Assembly (NCBI RefSeq): GCF_003259745.1
Contig: NZ_QLMC01000006.1
Coordinates: forward strand, 67,011 to 131,010
Length of the DNA: 64,000 nucleotides
Source of the DNA: Larkinella arboricola
Lineage (GTDB): Bacteria; Bacteroidota; Bacteroidia; Cytophagales; Spirosomataceae
Direction of reading: 5' to 3'
Both the position numbers and the translations under genes were made by a program. The notes beneath the pieces were generated by a model, which had not been told where the DNA came from, did no database searches, and was given only the letters and a program-made list of their open reading frames with translations. Every line of letters begins with the position of its first letter. Within the stretch, counting starts at the first letter, position 1. Below are positions 54,936 to 64,000 of this stretch, piece after piece.

Positions 54936-56240
54936 TTAGCGTTGGCGGTGTGGGTTAATGCTTTCTAATTTATAAACCCGGTGCTGGTGGTTACTCCCAT
55001 CGCTGCCCAATTCCGTTACTGCTATGTAGAGGTCCGGGGATGAGCTCACCAGACGCACCTCATGTTTGGTCCCATCAACGTCGATAACCCGCACCCAGGA
55101 CTTGCCACCATCCTGGGTACACATAAGTAAACTCCTGGCTTGATCCGATAGACAACTGTAGGATGCCGCCCAGATCTCCGGGCCGCCAGCCGACTGCCGC
55201 CCCATTATGTTTATCACCGGACTCCGACGATAGGGATCCGGTAGAACCAGCTTCTCAAACCGCTTTCCGTCGGCGGTTTTGACGATGAAATTGGTGCCAC
55301 CCGGGTAATCACTGCCCAATAAAACCCCCTCGCCTGTTTCGGCCATCGATCTATACCCACCCGTTTGATGGTGGTACGGTGTCAGCAGGCACCACCCGGT
55401 TTTTTGATACCCCGTCTTGGCTTTAAAATCTCCTAAAGCCGGGTTCATCCACAACTGCTTTTTATGATCCCCATCTGTGAGCAGAACGGCTTTCAGTAAA
55501 GACGAGTATTTCACTAAATAGATGCGTTTATTGACGCCCTGCCGGATAAAAAAATCCGAAATTTCCCAGCTTCTGCCGCCATCGGTCGAGTAATATAAAT
55601 AAGCCAGATTCTGCCAGCTTTGCCCCTGCTGGTCCGAACTGTATTCGCCAATTATCAGCGTACCGTCAGGCAGTTCGGTCATGCCATTGTTAAACAAAAA
55701 ATAGCTCATTGGGGAAGAAAGCTGCAAGACGGGTTTGAAGAAGATCCCCGGTTGATCTCCCTTGTACACAATACCGTTGGAGCAGACAAAAAGGACGTTC
55801 TGCCGGCTGATAAAAAGCGAGGTTATGGGGTGGGAAAATTCATACATCAGAACGGCCGACTGGCTCTGGTCATCGCTGCGATACAAGGCATTGGGGTGTG
55901 TATACCGGCTACCCCACCACAGGCCGTCCGAGGTGGGCAGGCAAAATTTCCAGTCGATGCCCACGGCCCGGAAACACAAACCGTTTTCCGTTAAAAAAGT
56001 ACTGGTAAGAACGTCGGCCGTTGCGCTGGTAATGGATAAACAGGTATGGTCGGTAAATCGAATAGACCGATTGCGGACCTGATAGGGATAAAGTCGCTGG
56101 GTGACTTCCCTCATTATAAAAGAAAGTACTTCACCTACGTTGCCAACCCGACGGCTAGCCAGCCAGAAACGCCGGATGTGTCTGACGACATCCGGACCGG
56201 GTATTTTAAGCCGTGTGAAATACGTTAAAAATCCATCCAT
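54936..56240 (-). CDS. BNR/Asp-box repeat beta-propeller protein
   Basis: 434 residues, without a signal peptide. At least three Asp-box-like turns are visible: STDGGRSW, TQDGGKSW and SSDQQGQSW, each after a beta strand, as in sialidase-like and WD40/BNR propellers. No catalytic Arg triad or Tyr/Glu pair of a sialidase can be identified, so I do not call an enzyme. The N-terminal 60 residues are basic with no domain. It is coupled to the methyltransferase. Confidence 0.75.
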   Translation of the reverse strand: MDGFLTYFTRLKIPGPDVVRHIRRFWLASRRVGNVGEVLSFIMREVTQRLYPYQVRNRSIRFTDHTCLSITSATADVLTSTFLTENGLCFRAVGIDWKFCLPTSDGLWWGSRYTHPNALYRSDDQSQSAVLMYEFSHPITSLFISRQNVLFVCSNGIVYKGDQPGIFFKPVLQLSSPMSYFLFNNGMTELPDGTLIIGEYSSDQQGQSWQNLAYLYYSTDGGRSWEISDFFIRQGVNKRIYLVKYSSLLKAVLLTDGDHKKQLWMNPALGDFKAKTGYQKTGWCLLTPYHHQTGGYRSMAETGEGVLLGSDYPGGTNFIVKTADGKRFEKLVLPDPYRRSPVINIMGRQSAGGPEIWAASYSCLSDQARSLLMCTQDGGKSWVRVIDVDGTKHEVRLVSSSPDLYIAVTELGSDGSNHQHRVYKLESINPHRQR

Positions 56241-56359
56241 GAGGTAGCGTTGTAATCGGCCAAAGATGCCTTTTTACACGCTAGTCGGCTGTTAAATTGG
56301 GGGCAGATGTCGTCAAATTTGGGACACGGTATTTTTAGAAAATACGATTAAATACGTAA

Positions 56360-59300
56360 TTAGCTGCTTTTCAGGCGGCTGGCGATAAACTCGGTAGGCG
56401 TTTGCTGATACGTTTCTTTAAAGACCATCGTAAAGTGAGAAGGTGTGCTAAAACCTACCCGGTCAGCCGTCTCGGCCACATTACAACCGGCCCGTAATAA
56501 CTCGGCTCCTTTTCGTATTCGATACTGCCGAATCAGTTCTGCCGGTGCCAGTTGGATCAGGCTTTGCACCTTGCGGTACAGCGTCTTGCGATTCATGGCT
56601 AGCTGATCGGCCAGCCAGTCCACATTGATCGAAGAATCGTCCAGATGCTGCTCTAGCAGGGCATAAATCCGGGCCAGAAACGGGTCCGTGCTAACGTCTG
56701 AACTGGCAGAAGCCGGAGAAGCCGAGGGCGAAACTACCGCACCATTGGAGGAACCGGGCAGAGCAAACTGCTGCCGATAATAGTCGCCTAACTTCTGTTG
56801 CCGGGTGATCAGGTTCTGGAGCCGTAGCTGCAATTCTGCCATACTAAAAGGCTTGGACAGGTACTCGTCCGCACCCTGCTGGAGCCCTTCTATCCGGCTG
56901 GGCAGGGCGGCTTTTGCCGTCAGCATCACAACGGCGATATGATCGGTATCTGCATGGCTTTTAAGTAAACGGCACAATTCGTTGCCATCCAGACGGGGCA
57001 TCATCACATCCGTTAGTATTATATCGGGCAGTTCCGACTGGGCCATTTCCCAGCCCTGCTGACCGTCGGATGCCTGTAGAATGTGGTACGAAGTGGCTAG
57101 TTCACCCGCCAGAAACTCTCTTAACTCCTCATTGTCTTCCACAATCAGAACCCGGGGAACCGGGTGTTGTTCAGAAGTCGGATTTGTAACCGGTACGGGT
57201 TTCGGCGAGGTCAGCGGCCCCGTCACCGGTCGTTCAAGTTCAGACCTGAACCCGCTAATTTGTGGGAGATCGACCGCCTTTGACACGGGACTGACGGGTA
57301 GCCTCCAGCGGAAGGTTGTCCCTGCGCCTGCCTGACTATCCACCGTGATGTGCCCGCCCAGTAACTGAATCAGTTCGTGGACCAGCGCCAGCCCAAGCCC
57401 GGTGCCTTCATGGGCTCGGGTGGTGGAGGTATCAACCTGATAAAACCGGTCGAAAATATGCGGTATGTGTTCCGGTGCAATGCCGATGCCCGAGTCAACC
57501 AATTGAAAATCAACGCCCTTCATTTCCTCTGCTTCTACAGCCGGTGCCACCGTTAGGGTTACACGTCCGCCTTTTCCGGTAAATTTGAGCGCATTGGCTA
57601 GTAGATTCGTCAGAATCTTTTCCCACTTATCGGCGTCAAAAACGTGTTCCTGTGGTGGAAAGGTGGCCAGATCGCAGGTGAAGGTGATGCCTTTCTGCTC
57701 GGCTGCCCGCTGGAAATTAACTACGATTGGGTCAATAAACTCGGTAACCTGCCCCTGCATGGGCGAAAGGCTCATATGGTGCCCTTCCAGTTTGGCCAGA
57801 TCCAGCAACTGGTTGATCAGCCGCAGGAGTTGCTGGGCATTCCGGTGAACCAGCTTCAGTGCTGGACCGTCGAACCGTCCCTCCTGAAGCAGTTTCTCTA
57901 CCGGCGCAATAATCAGCGAAAGAGGGGTCCGAAATTCGTGGGTTATATTGGAAAAAAACCGTGTTTTCAGTTCATCGACGGCTTTGAGCTGTTCGGCCTC
58001 CCGACGGTTCAGTTCCAGTTCCTGACGTTGCCGAATCCGGTTGGTTGAAAACTGGATGTAACCCCAGATTGCTCCGCCGATTATCAGGATATAGAGGCCA
58101 TAAGCCCACCAGCTAGCCCACCACGGCGGCTGAACAATAATCAGAAGGGAAGCTTCCCGTTTGCTCCAGAACCCATTGCTGTTGGCGGCTTTGACCCGGA
58201 AGGTATACGTGCCGGGTGGCAAACTGGTAAAGTTGACCGTAGTTCGGTTGCCATTTTGAATCCAGTCTTTGTTTATGCCAACGAGTTGATAGGCAAACTG
58301 ATTTAGCCGGGGCTGTTCGTAGGCCAGCGCAGCAAAGCCAATGGACAGGCGGTTTTCATCGTGTTTCAGACGAATCACACTGTCCGTGAGTGCCCTGGGC
58401 TGGTCCAGAACCGTCAGGCTGGTAATGTAAACCGGAAAAGGACGCGTATCATCCAGAATCTCGGCGGGGCTGAACTGGACAATCCCGTTTTCACTGCCGA
58501 AGATGAGCTGGTTTCCAGAACGAAAGACGGCATTTTGCTTGAAATTATTGCTGGGCAGGCCATCCGAAACGCGATAGGTATGAATGGCTTTGGTCCGGGG
58601 ATTGACCCGGCAAAGGCCATCGTGGGTACTGAGCCAGAGATTTCCCGAATCATCTCCGGTAATACCGACAATCGTGGAACCCGGTATGCCATCCTGGTGG
58701 GTGATTGCCGTGAACTGGCCCGTTTTTTCGTCAAACCGGTTTAAGCCGCCAAGATGCGTTCCGATCCAGATCACGCCGTCTTTATCTTCGTAAATGCACC
58801 GAACGTCGTTGCTGCTCAGGTGCCCTTTAAGTCCGGCTGAATAGCGCGTCATCCGTCCCGTTTTGGGATTTAGTCGGCAAACACCCAACCGGTGGACCAG
58901 AATCCAGACCTCCCCGGCCCTGCTCACCAGTAATCCATATACGTATTTGTCCGGAAGACCATCCGGGTTGCCCGGCTTATATTTATAGTAAGTGTACTGA
59001 CGGGTGCGGGGGTTGAACGATGCAAAACCGCCATCGCCCCCAACCCAGACATCGCCCCAGGGTTTGCCATCTTTATCCTGGATGGCAATAAACTGGGCCG
59101 GTATTTCCGATGGGTATGGCGTAAATTGTCCGGTTATCCCATCGTAGTGGTATAAGCCGTCATACGATCCCAGCCAGATACCATCCCTTCCATCGGGTAA
59201 GAAAGACATTACTTCATTGACGTGCTCGCCCACGGACCCCACATTTTCGGGCGGTATTTTTTCCAGTTGCTTCTGATCGGCGGACAGGCGGCAGAGCGCA

Positions 59301-60496
59301 GGCGAATTGTTGAACCAAATCCGACCGCGCTTATCCTTAAAGACGGCAAAGGCCCTGTTTTCGGGCATACTGGCCATTCGTTCGTTGGGCTTTACCTGAT
59401 AGGTGGTAAACGGTTTGGTGTTCAGGGCCTGCCGGTCAATTCCGTTATCGGTTCCAATCCAGAGCATACCCGATCGGTCGTGATAAACCGCCTGGGTGCT
59501 GCTGCTGCTTAGCCCTTTAAAGAAATCAGGATCGGAGCGGTAGGTAAAAACCTGCTCTGTCACCGGATCAATTGCCTGTAAGCCGTCGGTAGTACCCACC
59601 CAGATTATGCCTTTCGAATCCCGGTGGATGGCGTTGTGCCAGATATACGGGTTTATTTGTCCATTCGGGTTATAAGGGATGAGGTTCCAGGGAAGTTTGT
59701 CAAGATCCAGCTTGAATAAACTATATCCGGCTGAAACGGCAGCTGCGCCCAACCACAGCACGTTATGTTCATCCTGGTAAAATGATTTAAAGCTAGGTTG
59801 AGGTCCTGTCCAGCCCTGAATCGCGATCCGTGTAAAGCGTCCGGTAGCGCGATCAAAATGGTACAACCCCAGGTGGGTAGCGACCCAAAACCGTTGCTGA
59901 CGATCTTCAAAAACGGTAATTACCGGGGCATCGGGCACCGGCGAAGGATATAAGGTGAAGTGGTGTCTGGCCGGATCATAGCGAGCCAGCCCCGCAAACG
60001 TAGTGATCCAGAGAATGTGTTGCCGGTCCTGATAAACCGAAATCTGGTTATTCCAGCGATTGGCCTGGGCCGCCTGAATGGGATGCGGAGTAACAAGCCC
60101 GGTTTTCCGGTTTATTTCATGCAGCCCCCCTCCTTTTGTTACCGCCCATATCCGGGTAGAATCGCCCTCGCACAGGCCCATGATGAAGCTGTTCAGAAAA
60201 CTACGGCTTGGCTGGCTGGGGTTGGGTTTAAACACGGTAAAGGTAGAACCGTCATATTTGTTTAACCCATTTCCCGTAGCAAACCACATATAGCCATCGC
60301 GATCCTGGAGAATAGCCGTAACGTAATCATTGGACAAACCGTCTTCGACCGACAGGTGCTCAAATTGATTGGCAATCGGGTATTTTTCAGGGCTACTCGA
60401 TGGTTGATCCGACTGAGCGTGTGCCCGTATCACCATTAAAACCAGAATTATAAGCCAATACGGGTGTACAGTATTAAGGGCCAACAGCTTTGGCAT
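56360..60496 (-). CDS. hybrid two-component system regulator (HTCS), one-piece
   Basis: 1378 residues. Signal peptide (1-27), a periplasmic sensor made of two-component-regulator propeller repeats (about 45-690; for example DGYMWFATGNGLNKYDG), a Y_Y_Y domain (about 705-790), one membrane helix (~800-815), HisKA with SNITHEFRTPLSLI (His853), HATPase (~950-1070; GTGLGLALV), a receiver domain (~1114-1228; phosphoacceptor Asp1163 in LTDVMMP, Lys1215) and an AraC-type DNA-binding domain (~1285-1375). Such regulators sense oligosaccharides in the periplasm and activate glycan-use loci. No SusCD pair is adjacent, so its target is likely elsewhere or the surface protein genes beside it. Confidence 0.97.
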   Translation of the reverse strand: MPKLLALNTVHPYWLIILVLMVIRAHAQSDQPSSSPEKYPIANQFEHLSVEDGLSNDYVTAILQDRDGYMWFATGNGLNKYDGSTFTVFKPNPSQPSRSFLNSFIMGLCEGDSTRIWAVTKGGGLHEINRKTGLVTPHPIQAAQANRWNNQISVYQDRQHILWITTFAGLARYDPARHHFTLYPSPVPDAPVITVFEDRQQRFWVATHLGLYHFDRATGRFTRIAIQGWTGPQPSFKSFYQDEHNVLWLGAAAVSAGYSLFKLDLDKLPWNLIPYNPNGQINPYIWHNAIHRDSKGIIWVGTTDGLQAIDPVTEQVFTYRSDPDFFKGLSSSSTQAVYHDRSGMLWIGTDNGIDRQALNTKPFTTYQVKPNERMASMPENRAFAVFKDKRGRIWFNNSPALCRLSADQKQLEKIPPENVGSVGEHVNEVMSFLPDGRDGIWLGSYDGLYHYDGITGQFTPYPSEIPAQFIAIQDKDGKPWGDVWVGGDGGFASFNPRTRQYTYYKYKPGNPDGLPDKYVYGLLVSRAGEVWILVHRLGVCRLNPKTGRMTRYSAGLKGHLSSNDVRCIYEDKDGVIWIGTHLGGLNRFDEKTGQFTAITHQDGIPGSTIVGITGDDSGNLWLSTHDGLCRVNPRTKAIHTYRVSDGLPSNNFKQNAVFRSGNQLIFGSENGIVQFSPAEILDDTRPFPVYITSLTVLDQPRALTDSVIRLKHDENRLSIGFAALAYEQPRLNQFAYQLVGINKDWIQNGNRTTVNFTSLPPGTYTFRVKAANSNGFWSKREASLLIIVQPPWWASWWAYGLYILIIGGAIWGYIQFSTNRIRQRQELELNRREAEQLKAVDELKTRFFSNITHEFRTPLSLIIAPVEKLLQEGRFDGPALKLVHRNAQQLLRLINQLLDLAKLEGHHMSLSPMQGQVTEFIDPIVVNFQRAAEQKGITFTCDLATFPPQEHVFDADKWEKILTNLLANALKFTGKGGRVTLTVAPAVEAEEMKGVDFQLVDSGIGIAPEHIPHIFDRFYQVDTSTTRAHEGTGLGLALVHELIQLLGGHITVDSQAGAGTTFRWRLPVSPVSKAVDLPQISGFRSELERPVTGPLTSPKPVPVTNPTSEQHPVPRVLIVEDNEELREFLAGELATSYHILQASDGQQGWEMAQSELPDIILTDVMMPRLDGNELCRLLKSHADTDHIAVVMLTAKAALPSRIEGLQQGADEYLSKPFSMAELQLRLQNLITRQQKLGDYYRQQFALPGSSNGAVVSPSASPASASSDVSTDPFLARIYALLEQHLDDSSINVDWLADQLAMNRKTLYRKVQSLIQLAPAELIRQYRIRKGAELLRAGCNVAETADRVGFSTPSHFTMVFKETYQQTPTEFIASRLKSS

Positions 60497-60627
60497 TTGT
60501 AACTTCTTAATATATATACCGCAATAATAGTACTTATAAAGTATATTTTATGGATTATAGTATCAATATGGTCAGCGTTTAGTAGGCTGTTTGAAAAAGA
60601 TACCTATAGGCCGTTGACCACAAGCAT

Positions 60628-60691
60628 TAGGCGGCAGCAGGCTATTCCAGACTTATTCGAGCCGTTCTGAAATTATACCTGCTGCCGCCTA
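60628..60691 (-). terminator. inverted repeat between the NHL surface protein and HTCS genes
   Basis: TAGGCGGCAGCAGG (60628-60641) pairs with 60678-60691, 36 bases apart. It is placed after the stop of the NHL gene (60744) on the minus strand. The long loop and the lack of a T-tract make termination only possible. Confidence 0.35.
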
Positions 60692-60743
60692 CAAAAATTT
60701 GGTGGGGCTTCCATCGGAAAACAGGGCCTGAAGGGCCTGTACA

Positions 60744-62858
60744 CTACTTATCCTTGACTAACTTATAACGCTGGGTACGATGGCCCTCCCCTACCTGTAA
60801 AACATAGACGCCCGGTGCTAATTGAGGACTCGGCACAATGACCTGGCCAGCCGGATCGACCCGTAAAAGCTCCAGCACTTTCCTGCCATACGCATCGACC
60901 ATCACAACCGGTATTTTTTCATCGGCTTGGCCCTTTAGCTTAAGCGTGAAAGACTCCCGGAAAGGGTTGGGATAAGCCATCACAGGAAGATCTTCCGCCG
61001 AAGCTTCGGCACCCGTTCTAGCCAGTTGCGCCTGGTTAATTACCTGAAAGGTAAGGGTCAAAGGAGTGCCCGCCACCCCCGTACCCCCTGAGCCGGTATA
61101 GGTTGTTCCCGTTAAGCTGTAGCTGCCCATCGCCGGCGTCCAGGCGTTAAAGTCGCCATTTTTATCTCCCGACAGGGCGTACGGTGTCCCGTTATCAATC
61201 TGAGTGCGGCTTTGGGGACCGCTTAAGACCATCTTCACCGAGCCTACCGTGGCTGGCTGGGTATTGGCCCGGATATTGAGGTTTTTTGTCGGGAAACTGG
61301 CCAGATTCAATACGTCCCCGTTGGTGAGTTGTTTTATTTCCTGATCCGTATCAGCATTGATCAAACTGAAACTGACCACTTGGGGAACCGCGCTGGGCTG
61401 GTTGGTAACCTTAAAGTTTAACGAGTAAGATGTTCCCACAGAGCCGGAACCACCCGGTCCGGTGTAGGGAGTAGCCGTCAAATTGTAACTGCCAGAAGCC
61501 GGTGTCCAGGCGTTGTAGTTGCCCTGGTTATCGCCGAAGAGGGCAAAGGGCGCGTCGGTTTCTGTACGGGTCTGATTATAGGACCCGCTGAGTACCATCT
61601 TCACAGAACCCACTGTGGCCGGGCTGGTGTTCATTCTGAAGTTGAGGTTGCGGGTCGGCAGGCTGGCCAGATTGATGGTTTCACCCTCACTGATCAATTT
61701 GATTTCCTTCTCGGTATCAGCGTTGATCAGACTAACGCTCACAACCGCTGGCGATTGAGAGCTGGCCATCACCTTCCGAATGCGGTTATTACCCGAATCG
61801 GCAATCAGGAGGTTGCCCTGCCCGTCAATCGCCAGTCCGGCAGGATAAGACAGCCGGGCGCTACTGGCCCGGGCTCCATCGCCCCCGAAACCTTCTATAC
61901 CATCACCGGCAACGGTAGTAATAATGCCATTGGGTGCCACTTTCCGGATCCGCAGATTACTCGGATCGGCAAAGAAAAGATTACCCTGCGCGTCCAGCGC
62001 AATGCCACCCGGATAGCCTATGCTAGCGCGAGTGGCGGGTCCTCCATCACCACTATACCCTCCCTGTCCGCTACCCACCACCGTGGTGATAATGCCGTTG
62101 GGTGCCACTTTCCGGATGCGAAAGTTGGCTTCATCGGCAATGAAGAGATTGCCCTGCGCATCCAGTGCCAACTCGGTAGGATACGCCAGTCGGGCGCTGC
62201 TGGCCGGACCACCATCCCCACTAAACCCATAGGCTCCTGTACCCGCTATCGTACTAATGGTGCCGTTGGGGGCAATTTTGCGCACCCGGCTATTTTCCCG
62301 ATCCGCAAAGAACAGGTTTCCCTTCGCATCGATAACAATTCCCCGGGGTGAACTCATCTTAGCCTGGGTGGCCGGGCCGCCATCGCCACTAAACCCATAG
62401 GTTCCATTTCCGGCAACGGTGGTAATAATGCCATTGGGTGCCACTTTCCGGATGCGCTGGTTTTCTCGATCGGCAATGAAAAGGTTTCCCTGCGCATCAG
62501 CGGTTACCGCAGCGGGATATTTAAGAGCTGTGCTGGTGGCCGGTACTCCGTCACCACTGTAGCCGAAGTTACCATTCCCAGCAACGGTGGTGATGATGCC
62601 ATTGGATGCCACTTTCCGGATGCGCTGATGTATTTCATCAACAACAAAAAAGTTACCCTGCCGATCAACGGCGACATTGATCGCACTCAGGTTCGCCTGG
62701 ATAGCCGGACCCCCATCGCCGGTACAGCCCTCCTTGCCATTGCCTGCCACGCTGGTAATTGTTTGTGCCAGAAGGCAGGTGGAAAAAAGTCCCGTGAGGA
62801 TACAACCAGCTAACACGCCAGCCAGGAAGACATGAGTAAAACGTAAAAAACAAGTCAT
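60744..62858 (-). CDS. NHL-repeat surface protein with type IX sorting domain
   Basis: 704 residues. Signal peptide (to ~32, ending LLAQ). Residues 37-364 are six near-identical NHL repeats of 55-56 residues (VAGNG..GGPA.. DAQGNLFIADRENQRIRKV) forming one six-bladed propeller. Two copies of a ~115-residue beta module follow (375-487 and 495-610; SLINADT, NLASLPTRNLN, ATVGSVKMVLSG). The last ~75 residues (AYPNPFRESFTLKL, GVYVLQVGEG, QRYKLVK) are a T9SS type A sorting domain. The protein is expected on the cell surface or released. Its ligand is unknown; the HTCS gene lies next downstream. Confidence 0.93.
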   Translation of the reverse strand: MTCFLRFTHVFLAGVLAGCILTGLFSTCLLAQTITSVAGNGKEGCTGDGGPAIQANLSAINVAVDRQGNFFVVDEIHQRIRKVASNGIITTVAGNGNFGYSGDGVPATSTALKYPAAVTADAQGNLFIADRENQRIRKVAPNGIITTVAGNGTYGFSGDGGPATQAKMSSPRGIVIDAKGNLFFADRENSRVRKIAPNGTISTIAGTGAYGFSGDGGPASSARLAYPTELALDAQGNLFIADEANFRIRKVAPNGIITTVVGSGQGGYSGDGGPATRASIGYPGGIALDAQGNLFFADPSNLRIRKVAPNGIITTVAGDGIEGFGGDGARASSARLSYPAGLAIDGQGNLLIADSGNNRIRKVMASSQSPAVVSVSLINADTEKEIKLISEGETINLASLPTRNLNFRMNTSPATVGSVKMVLSGSYNQTRTETDAPFALFGDNQGNYNAWTPASGSYNLTATPYTGPGGSGSVGTSYSLNFKVTNQPSAVPQVVSFSLINADTDQEIKQLTNGDVLNLASFPTKNLNIRANTQPATVGSVKMVLSGPQSRTQIDNGTPYALSGDKNGDFNAWTPAMGSYSLTGTTYTGSGGTGVAGTPLTLTFQVINQAQLARTGAEASAEDLPVMAYPNPFRESFTLKLKGQADEKIPVVMVDAYGRKVLELLRVDPAGQVIVPSPQLAPGVYVLQVGEGHRTQRYKLVKDK
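61767..62750 (-). repeat. six tandem NHL repeats, 168-bp unit
   Basis: The repeats are close in DNA as well as protein, with whole stretches such as the DAQGNLF and PNGIITT codons re-used, which suggests recent expansion or recombination. The first copy is one codon shorter and the most diverged. Confidence 0.9.
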
Positions 62859-63135
62859 AATCGAAGGGGTTGGGTGAATAAATGCGGCCGTATTTTTACT
62901 TAACCAAATATAGCTATTTTACTTATTTATTTAAATTGTCAGACATTTTTTATCACTGATACTCAATCCCAATCATATGGTATTCTGTGAATCTACTCAG
63001 TACGATGCCTGACGGCAGATGGAGACCGCAACGGTTTAGATTAACCGCTACGAAACGCTTTTTTACCTTGCGCCAGATTGTTAACAGGCGCTGGCCTGCC
63101 GTGTGCAGAAAAGCATTTATTTCTAATACGGCAAA
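62859..63135. other. AT-rich intergenic region upstream of the NHL gene
   Basis: Presumed promoter area of the surface protein gene, with no coding frame recognised. Confidence 0.45.
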
Positions 63136-63188
63136 GGGTCGTTATACGAAAGCCCGGTGAATTTCACCGGGCTTTCGTATAACGACCC
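63136..63188 (-). terminator. large perfect hairpin between the two surface protein genes
   Basis: Arms of 26 bp (63136-63161 and 63163-63188) pair perfectly around a single central base; on the minus strand a short TTT follows. It begins 33 bp after the stop of the upstream gene (63221). Confidence 0.8.
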
Positions 63189-63220
63189 TCCTGGAAGTAT
63201 TTCCCTGTCAGCAGCTTATC

Positions 63221-64000
63221 TTACGGCTGTTTGACCAGCTTGTAACGCTTAGCGCGCTGCCCCTCTCCTATTTGCAGGACATACAGGCCCGGCGCTAATT
63301 GATGACCGGGATTAATTTCCTGTTCACTATGGCAGTCGGGAAGCTCAAAGACCAGTCGGCCGTGGCCATCATAGACAAACAAGGGCAGCTTGCCTTCCGA
63401 ACTTCCGGTTAGCTTTAAGGTAAATGCCTGCTGGAACGGATTGGGATAGCACAGCACCTCCAGCTCCTGGTCTTCGGCTGACGCTATGGCACCCGCCCGG
63501 CCCGATGAAGATTGATTGATCACGCTGAAGCTGATCGTCAAAGGCGTACCCGCAGTACCCGTTGCTCCGGCCCCACTGTAGGGAGTGGCCTTGAGGGTAT
63601 AACTTCCTACCGCCGGGGTCCAGTTGTTATAGTCTCCGTCCCTGTCGCCAAACAGCGCGTAGGGAGCGCCTGTTTCGGTTTGGTTCCGACTCTGCTTTCC
63701 ACTTAAGACCAGTTTAACGGATCCTACCGTAGACGGACTGGTGTTTACCCGAATATTGAGATTGCGGGTAGGCAATGAAGCCAGGTTCAGCTGCTCGCCG
63801 GAAGAAAGCACCTTAATATCCTGATCTTTGTCGGCATTGACCAGGGTGAAATGGGTTACGGTCTGGCCTGACGACGCCCCATCCTTTACCACAATGGTGA
63901 AGGTTTCCTGATCCGTAGCCTGTTTACTATCCGTGGCGCGTACCGTAATGGTATAAGTACCAGCGTCCTGATTGCCTGGGGTAAAGGTCAGGGTATTGTT
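63221..64000 (-). CDS. surface protein with Ig/cadherin-like module and type IX sorting domain, N-terminus beyond window
   Basis: The frame is open to the window edge, so 63221-64000 is only the C-terminal 259 codons. First comes an Ig/cadherin-like strand segment (LTFTPGNQDAGTYTITV), then one copy of the same ~115-residue module found twice in the NHL protein (LVNADKDQDIKVL, NLASLPTRNLN, STVGSVKLVLSG), and a T9SS type A tail (CYPNPFQQAFTLKL, GLYVLQIGEGQ, KRYKLVK). It is a paralogue of the NHL protein in its C-terminal part and should be on the cell surface. An apparent start at 63892 is an internal GTG. Confidence 0.85.
   Translation of the reverse strand, partial: NNTLTFTPGNQDAGTYTITVRATDSKQATDQETFTIVVKDGASSGQTVTHFTLVNADKDQDIKVLSSGEQLNLASLPTRNLNIRVNTSPSTVGSVKLVLSGKQSRNQTETGAPYALFGDRDGDYNNWTPAVGSYTLKATPYSGAGATGTAGTPLTISFSVINQSSSGRAGAIASAEDQELEVLCYPNPFQQAFTLKLTGSSEGKLPLFVYDGHGRLVFELPDCHSEQEINPGHQLAPGLYVLQIGEGQRAKRYKLVKQP

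Overview
The window reads as chromosomal DNA of a member of the Bacteroidota, most likely a Cytophagales/Spirosoma-type soil or freshwater bacterium. Support comes from a SusC/SusD pair under an ECF sigma factor and FecR anti-sigma factor, a one-piece hybrid two-component regulator, C-terminal type IX secretion sorting domains, AraC and HxlR regulators beside short-chain dehydrogenases, and promoters of the TTG-N18/19-TAnnTTTG form. Base composition is near 50% G+C. No rRNA, tRNA, CRISPR array, insertion sequence or phage block was recognised. The taxon is inferred from gene content only.

Layout. 0-8 kb: a cut secreted protein; an autorepressed-looking ArsR/SRPBCC/DUF4256 operon; a cold-shock gene; a 2-hydroxyacid dehydrogenase; polyphosphate kinase; two small exported proteins. 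8.6-14.6 kb: an acyltransferase, an SDR/AraC pair and a fatty acid desaturase, with three decayed genes between them (a MarR regulator, a class III cyclase, a PAS-domain sensor). 15-16.5 kb: a GAF histidine kinase. 16.8-29 kb: one long minus-strand operon, sigma factor - FecR - SusC (with STN domain) - SusD - large lipoprotein with cytochrome c motif - neutral-ceramidase-like protein - polysaccharide deacetylase, closed by a clear terminator. This is the main metabolic unit of the window and appears to be an inducible outer-membrane uptake and processing system for an unknown substrate.

29-39 kb is rich in signalling and stress genes: two PAS histidine kinases, an Rcp1-like response regulator, a two-domain FKBP lipoprotein, a GAF protein, two tandem cold-shock genes facing a second desaturase, and a 59-residue membrane protein. 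40-47.5 kb: HxlR, SDR, AraC, a GreA/Rnk-like protein behind a perfect 34-bp palindrome, a 4-helix-bundle sensor stub, a DUF1593 protein and a lone tyrosine recombinase. 47.6-54 kb: a sugar-phosphate isomerase-like protein, a TonB-dependent receptor with a textbook promoter, and a wH regulator between two membrane proteins, with the same dyad operator found before both membrane protein genes. 54-64 kb, all minus strand: a methyltransferase coupled to a BNR-repeat protein, a 1378-residue hybrid regulator, and two cell-surface proteins with related adhesin-like modules and type IX sorting tails, the last one cut by the window end.

Most product calls rest on motifs and overall resemblance recalled from protein families; no search was run.
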